This document shows positions 28,358 through 33,135 of a stretch of 33,135 bases of DNA, piece after piece. The DNA lies in the NCBI GenBank assembly GCA_947479935.1, contig CANKBG010000029.1, positions 1 through 33,135 on the forward strand, read 5' to 3'. The DNA is from Comamonadaceae bacterium (lineage in GTDB: Bacteria; Pseudomonadota; Gammaproteobacteria; Burkholderiales; Burkholderiaceae_C). Position 1 is the first letter of the stretch. The number at the start of each line of letters is the position of its first letter. Under the pieces are notes generated by a model that searched no databases, was not told the DNA's origin, and was given only the letters and a program-made list of their open reading frames with translations. Position numbers and translations under genes: made by a program.

Positions 28358-29518
28358 ATGCAAAAAAATAAACCTTTAGCTTTGTTGGCGGGACTGACGC
28401 CCGCCCAGTTCATGAAGCGGCACTGGCAGAAGAAGCCTTTGCTCATTCGCCAAGCCTTTCCTGACATGAAGCCCCTGATCGATCGGGCGCAATTGCTAGA
28501 GATGGTGGAAAGTGAAGAGGTGGAGTCTCGGCTTATTGTGCGCAAGGCAGGTCAATGGACTCTTAAAAAAGGGCCCATGAACCGAAAAAGTTTGCCTTCT
28601 TTCAAAACACCCGATTGGACGGTGTTAATTCAGGGGGTGGACCTGCACAACGACGCGGTTCATGCATTGTTGCAACAGTTTCGGTTTGTGCCTGATGCAC
28701 GCTTAGATGATTTGATGATCAGTTTTGCCACCGAGGGCGGTGGCGTAGGCCCGCACTTTGACAGCTACGACGTGTTCTTGCTGCAAGCCCAGGGGCAAAG
28801 AAAGTGGCGAATTGGCCGTCAAAAAAAGTTTGAGTTGCAAGAGGGCATGCCACTCAAAATATTGAAAGAATTTAAACCTGAAGCCGAGCTTGTATTAAAC
28901 CCGGGCGACATGCTTTACTTGCCACCTGGGTATGCGCACGATGGCATTGCGGTGGGTGAGTGCATGACCTATTCTGTGGGCTTCAAAGTACCTAGAAGTG
29001 CCGAATTGGCCAGTGAACTGCTGATGGGATTGTCAGAAGAAATAGCAGAAGACTGCGGTTCTGATCTAGACCTTTTGTACCAAGATCCAGGTCAAGAAGC
29101 GGCCCTAAGGGATTCCGCTATCCCTAAGGCACTGCAAAAGTTTGCGCATCAAGCGGTGGCAAAAGCTTTGAAAGACCCTCAAATTATTCATTGTTTACTG
29201 GGCGAGTCCTTAACAGAGCCTAAGTCAAATGTTTGGTTTGATCCGCCAGACTCAGACATGCTGCACACATGGACTTGGCCATGCAATGTTCGATTGGATC
29301 GGCGGACCAAAATGCTCTTTGACAGCAAGCACATTTTTATCAATGGCGAGAGTTTCAAGGCTGCTGGTCAAGACGCCAAATGGCTCAGAAAGTTGGCCAA
29401 TGAGAAGTGCTTGCCGGCCCAAATTGCAAACCAATTGAGCCCCAACGCTACTGAACTCATGCAAGCTTGGTGGGAGGAGGGGTGGTGGTATTCGTCACCC
29501 TTACGGGCTGAACCCTAA
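28358..29518 (+). CDS. Cupin/JmjC-type 2-oxoglutarate oxygenase, ribosomal protein uL16 arginine hydroxylase-like (RoxA/YcfD)
   Basis: A 386-residue iron- and 2-oxoglutarate-dependent oxygenase of the ROX group. The N-terminal segment FMKRHWQKKPLLIRQAF is typical. The JmjC-type facial triad is visible as PHFDSYDVFLLQ (H-x-D) and LPPGYAHDGIA (distal His), followed by a winged-helix-like C-terminal part. In E. coli, YcfD hydroxylates Arg81 of ribosomal protein uL16; the same role is likely here but not proven. I use the ATG at 28358; the TTG at 28343 would add five residues. No clear Shine-Dalgarno. Confidence 0.9.
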   Translation: MQKNKPLALLAGLTPAQFMKRHWQKKPLLIRQAFPDMKPLIDRAQLLEMVESEEVESRLIVRKAGQWTLKKGPMNRKSLPSFKTPDWTVLIQGVDLHNDAVHALLQQFRFVPDARLDDLMISFATEGGGVGPHFDSYDVFLLQAQGQRKWRIGRQKKFELQEGMPLKILKEFKPEAELVLNPGDMLYLPPGYAHDGIAVGECMTYSVGFKVPRSAELASELLMGLSEEIAEDCGSDLDLLYQDPGQEAALRDSAIPKALQKFAHQAVAKALKDPQIIHCLLGESLTEPKSNVWFDPPDSDMLHTWTWPCNVRLDRRTKMLFDSKHIFINGESFKAAGQDAKWLRKLANEKCLPAQIANQLSPNATELMQAWWEEGWWYSSPLRAEP

Positions 29519-29535
29519 GGGCACGTCATTAAAGC

Positions 29536-29541
29536 TATAAT
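29536..29541 (+). promoter_or_regulatory. Consensus -10 box (TATAAT) for the small lipoprotein gene
   Basis: A perfect TATAAT lies 18 nt after the cupin gene stop and about 114 nt before the lipoprotein ATG. The -35 region is weak (TGAACC or similar at non-ideal spacing). The predicted transcript has a long 5' leader of about 108 nt. Confidence 0.5.
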
Positions 29542-29608
29542 CCGAGGTTGGACGGTAAGAGCTCGAGTGCTTGCTGTTCTGTCAACGGGGTTTCAATCAA
29601 CCTTGATG

Positions 29609-29632
29609 ACAATTTCCCGGAAATTGTTTTTT
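29609..29632 (+). terminator. Terminator-like hairpin in the 5' leader of the lipoprotein gene
   Basis: ACAATTTCC (29609-29617) and GGAAATTGT (29619-29627) form a perfect dyad around one C, immediately followed by a run of T to 29632. It precedes the lipoprotein ribosome-binding site by about 10 nt. The stem is AT-rich, so termination would be partial; it could be an attenuator or a stabilising 5' hairpin. Confidence 0.45.
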
Positions 29633-29655
29633 CACTAACTTTAAGGAAAATAATC

Positions 29656-29874
29656 ATGAACAAGTCCCTCATTTTGGCTGCTGTAATCGCTGCTGCTGCT
29701 TTGGCAGCTTGCGGTAAAAAAGAAGAGGCTGCACCTGCACCTGCACCAGCTCCCGCTGCTGCTCCCGCAGCCCCTGCTGCTGATGCCGCCAAGCCTGCTG
29801 ATGCTGCTGCTCCCGCTGCCGCTGCACCCGCTGCTGCGCCAGCTGCTGCACCTGCAGAAGCTCCTAAGAAGTAA
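29656..29874 (+). CDS. Small alanine/proline-rich lipoprotein
   Basis: A 72-residue precursor. MNKSLILAAVIAAAALAAC is a lipoprotein signal with lipobox L-A-A-C (Cys19), followed by GKKEEAAPAPAPAP and long Ala-Pro-rich low-complexity sequence ending AEAPKK. The mature part, about 54 residues, would be anchored in the membrane and be extended, resembling small periplasmic Ala/Pro lipoproteins common in Burkholderiales; no function is known to me. AAGGA lies about 8 nt upstream of the ATG. The in-frame open stretch back to 29548 is leader, not protein. A consensus -10 and a strong terminator bracket it, suggesting an independent, probably abundant transcript. Confidence 0.85.
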   Translation: MNKSLILAAVIAAAALAACGKKEEAAPAPAPAPAAAPAAPAADAAKPADAAAPAAAAPAAAPAAAPAEAPKK

Positions 29875-29890
29875 TTCTGGGCAGTCAAAG

Positions 29891-29918
29891 AAAAACCCCG
29901 CAGTGCGGGGTTTTTTTT
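29891..29918. terminator. Strong bidirectional intrinsic terminator
   Basis: CCCCGC-AGT-GCGGGG (29896-29910) is flanked by AAAAA on the left and TTTTTTTT on the right. It follows the lipoprotein stop by about 20 nt and also provides a U tract on the other strand, downstream of bamC. This is the clearest terminator in the window. Confidence 0.95.
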
Positions 29919-29946
29919 CGTCGCGTGAATGCTGACTTAAAAATAC

Positions 29947-31095
29947 TTATTTAATTTCGTCGGCCAACAGTTTGATGATTTTGTCGGCATTGCCTGATGT
30001 TTCGGGAATGCCGTCAGCGCCTTGCACCATCACAGTTGAAACTTCGCCTTTGCTGGTAACGGCAATTCGGTACTTGGCAAGTGTGGGAATGACTTTGTCA
30101 CTGGTAAACAATTTGGCGAAGAAACCAGGTTCTTTGTTGGGCGTGCCAGGTGGGGCATAACGCACAAAAAACACGCCTTGTGCACGATCTCGGTCTTCAA
30201 CTGTGAAGCCCGTTCGATCAATGGCCACGCCGACGCGGCGCCATGCACGATCAAATCCATCCTTGATTTCGATGGCCGGTAAGTTATTGATCTTTGTAAC
30301 CTGGACATCGCTTGGCATATTTGGCATGGGCGAGTTGCCAGAGGCGACGGATGAAGGTGTGCTGGCTGAAGCCGTTAAGCTTTGACCCCCGAGTCGCATC
30401 ATGAGGCGACGTAAAAACTCAATTTCCAATTCAGGATCGGTTGCGCGGGGCGACCATACCGTAGAGTCTTTCAAGGCGTTGGTATAAATCTCAGCCATGC
30501 CTCGGTGTGTGACGGTAATTTCTAGGCCATTTGCGGTTCGCTCCACGCGCGTACGAAATTTGTCACGCTCGCCAGTAGAGTAGAGGGAATCTAATATTTT
30601 GCCTATGGTTTTTCGAATAAAGTCTTGGGGCAGTTTGGCTCGATTTTCTGCCCAATCGGTTTCCATGATGCCGAGTTCGGGTTGGTCGGTGCTTAAGACA
30701 AAGCCGTTGTCTTTCCAAAATTCGCGCAAAGGTTCCCAAACAGCATCAGCCGATCGGTTAATGACCAAATAGCGTTGTGTGCCCGTGCGAATCATTCTCA
30801 CATCACCTGCTTGATTGCTGGCTGTGCCGGCATCAATGGTGGATCTCGTGGGTCCTGTATTGGCTGAAGCATTATTCAATGCGCTGGCAGATGCGCTGGC
30901 ACCAGCCACTTGATAACGTGAGTCACGCTTCAACTGAGTGAGGTCGGGTGGCACTTCCAATGTGGGTGCTTGACTGGCACTTTTGTAGTCGACTTTACTT
31001 TCTTCGAGCGTTGAGCAACCAGATAAGAAACAAGTGATTGCGGCGGCGCAAGCCAGCGCATTCAGATGACGAGCGGAAGGGATAAATCGATTCAC
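29947..31095 (-). CDS. bamC: Outer membrane protein assembly factor BamC (NlpB)
   Basis: BamC is a lipoprotein of the BAM complex that inserts beta-barrel proteins in the outer membrane. From a GTG start at 31095 (382 aa) the signal peptide runs MNRFIPSARHLNALACAAAITCFLSGC with lipobox L-S-G-C. It is followed by the conserved unstructured segment VDYKSASQAPTLEVPPDLTQL that binds BamD, then two helix-grip domains (about residues 95-210 and 255-375). AAGGA lies 7 nt before the GTG, which favours it over an ATG at 31140 inside dapA. It begins 10 nt after dapA, the same dapA-bamC pairing as in E. coli. Confidence 0.93.
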   Translation of the reverse strand: MNRFIPSARHLNALACAAAITCFLSGCSTLEESKVDYKSASQAPTLEVPPDLTQLKRDSRYQVAGASASASALNNASANTGPTRSTIDAGTASNQAGDVRMIRTGTQRYLVINRSADAVWEPLREFWKDNGFVLSTDQPELGIMETDWAENRAKLPQDFIRKTIGKILDSLYSTGERDKFRTRVERTANGLEITVTHRGMAEIYTNALKDSTVWSPRATDPELEIEFLRRLMMRLGGQSLTASASTPSSVASGNSPMPNMPSDVQVTKINNLPAIEIKDGFDRAWRRVGVAIDRTGFTVEDRDRAQGVFFVRYAPPGTPNKEPGFFAKLFTSDKVIPTLAKYRIAVTSKGEVSTVMVQGADGIPETSGNADKIIKLLADEIK

Positions 31096-31105
31096 GGGGG
31101 TGTCC

Positions 31106-32002
31106 TTAAATGAGTCCGCTGGCGCGCATAGCGGCCTCAACCACGGGTTGCTGTGATTTGGAGAGTTCTGTCATGGGTAGGCGCAAAGTGCCGCTGCACA
31201 AACCCATGCGTGCCATGGCCCACTTCACAGGAATGGGGTTGGCTTCCACAAACAAATTCTTGTGCATGGGCAATAGTTTGAATTGAATTTGAATGGCTTT
31301 TTGAACGTTGCCAGACATGGCAGCAACACACATTTCGTGCATCAGGCGAGGCGCTACATTGGCTGTCACACTGATGTTGCCTTTGCCGCCGCAAAGCATG
31401 AGCGCAATGGCGGTGGGATCGTCACCCGAGTAAACGGCAAATTCTTTGGGCAGATCGCGAATGAGCCATTGAGCACGTTCTATGTTGCCCGTCGCTTCTT
31501 TGATGCCCACAATGCCAGGGACTTGAGCCAAGCGCAGCACTGTTTCGTGCTGCATATCAGCTACAGAACGGCCAGGCACGTTGTACAAAATGATAGGCAA
31601 ATCGGGGGTTGCCTCTGCAATGGCCTTGAAGTGTTGGTACAGACCTTCTTGGGTGGGTTTGTTGTAGTAGGGTACAACTTGCAGTTGACAATCTGCACCA
31701 ACGCTTCTTGCAAATTTAGCCAACTCAATGGCTTCTGAAGTTGAGTTGGCACCGCAGCCCGCCATGATGGGCACGCGGCCTTTGGCTTGCTCAACTGATA
31801 CACGAATGATCTCGCGGTGCTCGTCCACATTGACGGTGGGGGACTCACCAGTGGTGCCCACTACGCCGATGCAATCAGTGCCTTCGGCAATGTGCCAGTC
31901 GATGAGATTTCGAAGACTGGCATAGTCAACAGAGCCGTCCTCCAACATGGGGGTGACCAAAGCGGGAATGCTGCCAGTAATGGGTTGAAAAGATTTCGTC
32001 AT
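31106..32002 (-). CDS. dapA: 4-hydroxy-tetrahydrodipicolinate synthase
   Basis: DapA condenses pyruvate with aspartate semialdehyde, the first step towards diaminopimelate and lysine. The 298-aa TIM barrel has [14 protein letters not shown] near residue 43, the Tyr motif [17 protein letters not shown] near 103, LYNVPGRS near 133 with the catalytic Tyr, and the Schiff-base Lys in [12 protein letters not shown]. The ATG at 32000-32002 matches the family; a TTG seven codons upstream is less likely. It is 30 nt downstream of the methyltransferase gene and 10 nt upstream of bamC, so the three are probably one operon. Confidence 0.97.
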   Translation of the reverse strand: MTKSFQPITGSIPALVTPMLEDGSVDYASLRNLIDWHIAEGTDCIGVVGTTGESPTVNVDEHREIIRVSVEQAKGRVPIMAGCGANSTSEAIELAKFARSVGADCQLQVVPYYNKPTQEGLYQHFKAIAEATPDLPIILYNVPGRSVADMQHETVLRLAQVPGIVGIKEATGNIERAQWLIRDLPKEFAVYSGDDPTAIALMLCGGKGNISVTANVAPRLMHEMCVAAMSGNVQKAIQIQFKLLPMHKNLFVEANPIPVKWAMARMGLCSGTLRLPMTELSKSQQPVVEAAMRASGLI

Positions 32003-32032
32003 GGCGAATGAATTGAGCGACAAATGAACATT

Positions 32033-32575
32033 CTAACGACTGCGAAGGCCAAACTGACGTTCTACATCGTTGACTTGATTCACAGCCGCAATGCGTTGAA
32101 TAAACTTAGGGGGATGATCGCAGTAGCCGTCTTCATAGGCAACGACTCGAAGCGACTTGAAAGTCTGAAGTAATTCACCCGGATTCAACAAGAAATCGGG
32201 TCTGGAAGGTTTTCCCACCTTTTCATGACCCGCTGCGAAGGTTTCATAAATCAAGAGCCCCTCGGGAGCCAAGCTTTTCATCAGGAGGGGCATGAGGGGG
32301 CGCCAAAGGTAGTTGGTGACCACCACCAAGTCAAATTGCATGTCCAAAAGTGGCCACGGACCGGCCTCCATGTCTGCTTCAATCACGGTTCCATAGGCCT
32401 TGGCGATGGCCAAGGCTTCTGCAGATCGATCGACGCCTGTGCATGTGTGGCCTTGCTCTGAGAACCATTTCATGTGCCTGCCCGCGCCGCATGCCAAGTC
32501 TAGAACTTGGCTTTGAGGCTTGGCAAGATCGGTCCAGCGTTGGACCCAGGCAGAGGGGGCTTCGGTGCCGTGCAT
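32033..32575 (-). CDS. Class I SAM-dependent methyltransferase
   Basis: A 180-residue Rossmann-fold methyltransferase. The SAM-binding motif VLDLACGAGRHMKWF is near residue 24, an acidic residue ending strand 2 lies in TCTGVDRS, and motif IV is FDLVVVTNYLWRPL. It resembles TehB-type small methyltransferases but the substrate is unknown. I chose the ATG at 32573-32575 because GGAG lies 9 nt upstream; the longer frame would begin with TTG at 32611. The gene heads the dapA-bamC unit and is divergent from parE. Confidence 0.88.
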   Translation of the reverse strand: MHGTEAPSAWVQRWTDLAKPQSQVLDLACGAGRHMKWFSEQGHTCTGVDRSAEALAIAKAYGTVIEADMEAGPWPLLDMQFDLVVVTNYLWRPLMPLLMKSLAPEGLLIYETFAAGHEKVGKPSRPDFLLNPGELLQTFKSLRVVAYEDGYCDHPPKFIQRIAAVNQVNDVERQFGLRSR

Positions 32576-32649
32576 GTGTTGGAACTCCAAAATGAGGGGC
32601 TGTGACTTCAAGCGAATGATGCCCGATTGTCGTGTCTTTCTGTGGGTTG

Positions 32650-32669
32650 GACTGTAAATTTATCCAGTA
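32650..32669. promoter_or_regulatory. Candidate LexA (SOS) box upstream of parE
   Basis: The 20-mer GACTGTAAATTTATCCAGTA matches the enterobacterial-type consensus TACTGTATATATATACAGTA at 16 of 20 positions, with both CTG...CAG cores intact at correct N10 spacing. It lies between the divergent methyltransferase and parE genes, at about the position of the parE -35 region. Confidence 0.45.
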
Positions 32670-32687
32670 CTTTGCTTGTTTTCACAC

Positions 32688-32693
32688 TACAAT
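32688..32693 (+). promoter_or_regulatory. Candidate -10 box for parE
   Basis: TACAAT ends 8 nt before the parE ATG. There is no Shine-Dalgarno in the intervening CTGCGCCC and no good -35 match 16-18 nt upstream. If used, the transcript leader would be only one to three bases. Confidence 0.35.
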
Positions 32694-32701
32694 CTGCGCC
32701 C

Positions 32702-33135
32702 ATGGCCACATCTACCTCGACTTCAAACCCAGCACCCGAATATGGCGAAGGCTCAATCCGAGTCTTGAAAGGCTTAGAGCCCGTCAAACAGCGCCCTGGG
32801 ATGTACACCCGAACCGACAACCCCTTGCACGTGATTCAAGAGGTATTGGACAACGCGGCCGACGAGGCACTGGCGGGTCATGGAAAAAAAATCAAAGTCA
32901 TCTTGCATGCCGATGGCTCGGTCAGCATTGAAGACGACGGCCGCGGCATTCCGTTTGGATTGCATCCCGAAGAAAAAGCGCCAGTCATTGAACTGGTGTT
33001 CACGCGCTTGCATGCGGGCGGCAAGTTCGACAAAGGCAAGGGCGGTGCCTACAGTTTTTCAGGGGGTTTACATGGGGTGGGTGTGAGCGTCACCAATGCC
33101 TTGGCAAAACGTTTGGAAGCCACCAGTTACCGTGA
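32702..33135 (+). CDS. parE: DNA topoisomerase IV subunit B (ParE), N-terminal part
   Basis: ParE is the ATPase subunit of topoisomerase IV, which decatenates daughter chromosomes. Only 144 codons are visible; the gene runs off the right edge. GHKL ATPase motifs are clear: [14 protein letters not shown] (catalytic Glu and Mg-binding Asn), [15 protein letters not shown], and the lid/ATP loop [21 protein letters not shown]. The sequence [18 protein letters not shown] distinguishes ParE from GyrB, which has RPGMYIGDT there. The ATG at 32702 follows a Ser/Thr-rich start ([19 protein letters not shown]). Confidence 0.95.
   Translation, partial: MATSTSTSNPAPEYGEGSIRVLKGLEPVKQRPGMYTRTDNPLHVIQEVLDNAADEALAGHGKKIKVILHADGSVSIEDDGRGIPFGLHPEEKAPVIELVFTRLHAGGKFDKGKGGAYSFSGGLHGVGVSVTNALAKRLEATSYR

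Noticed and set aside
29535..29888. Long Ala/Gly-rich open frame on the minus strand opposite the small lipoprotein gene
   Set aside because: It is the complement of the GCN/CCN repeats coding for Ala and Pro; it runs through the leader hairpin and has no family resemblance or ribosome-binding site.

Overview
The window looks like a core-genome stretch of a betaproteobacterium (order Burkholderiales, most likely Comamonadaceae-like). The signs are a Bug-type tripartite tricarboxylate transporter, a DUF6352 protein, the order pyrG-kdsA-eno-ftsB, the neighbourhood queG/tsaE/amiC/mutL/miaA, coaBC-dut, and dapA followed by bamC. Base composition is moderate (near 50% GC by eye). I see no tRNA or rRNA gene, insertion sequence, phage module or CRISPR array. 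Coding density is very high, with many 1-20 nt overlaps, and no gene-free stretch exceeds 300 bases.

Layout. (1) 1-6455, minus strand: a small basic protein, DUF6352, a BASS-family transporter, an N-acyl-D-amino-acid deacylase-like amidohydrolase, then tctC-tctB-tctA (tctA runs off the left edge). This is probably a catabolic uptake-and-hydrolysis cassette. (2) 6552-16787: arfB, then minus-strand miaA, a Bcr/CflA-type MFS exporter and mutL (overlapping), plus-strand dedA, minus-strand amiC and tsaE, plus-strand queG, minus-strand AEC transporter, plus-strand xerD. This is the old tsaE-ami-mutL-miaA neighbourhood with extra membrane-protein genes inserted. (3) 16805-20481: a D-serine-dehydratase-like fold-type-III PLP enzyme and a DUF455 ferritin-like protein on the minus strand; gamma carbonic anhydrase and Hsp33 on the plus strand. 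(4) 20488-26001, minus strand: pyrG-kdsA-eno-ftsB-pnuC-ribosylnicotinamide kinase, so CTP, Kdo, glycolysis, divisome and NAD-salvage genes lie in one direction. (5) 26080-29874: coaBC-dut; an SlyD-like FKBP isomerase (minus); a RoxA/YcfD-like cupin hydroxylase; and a small Ala/Pro-rich lipoprotein closed by a strong terminator. (6) 29947-33135: methyltransferase-dapA-bamC on the minus strand and the start of parE on the plus strand.

Most genes are well-known housekeeping families. The observations most worth checking are regulatory: a LexA-box-like palindrome in front of parE; several start codons without a Shine-Dalgarno but with a -10-like hexamer 5-8 nt upstream (possible leaderless mRNAs); an 18-codon leader ORF with a strong Shine-Dalgarno overlapping the start of xerD in the +1 frame; and a terminator-like hairpin inside the 5' leader of the lipoprotein gene. 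I did not find a clearly new multi-gene system.
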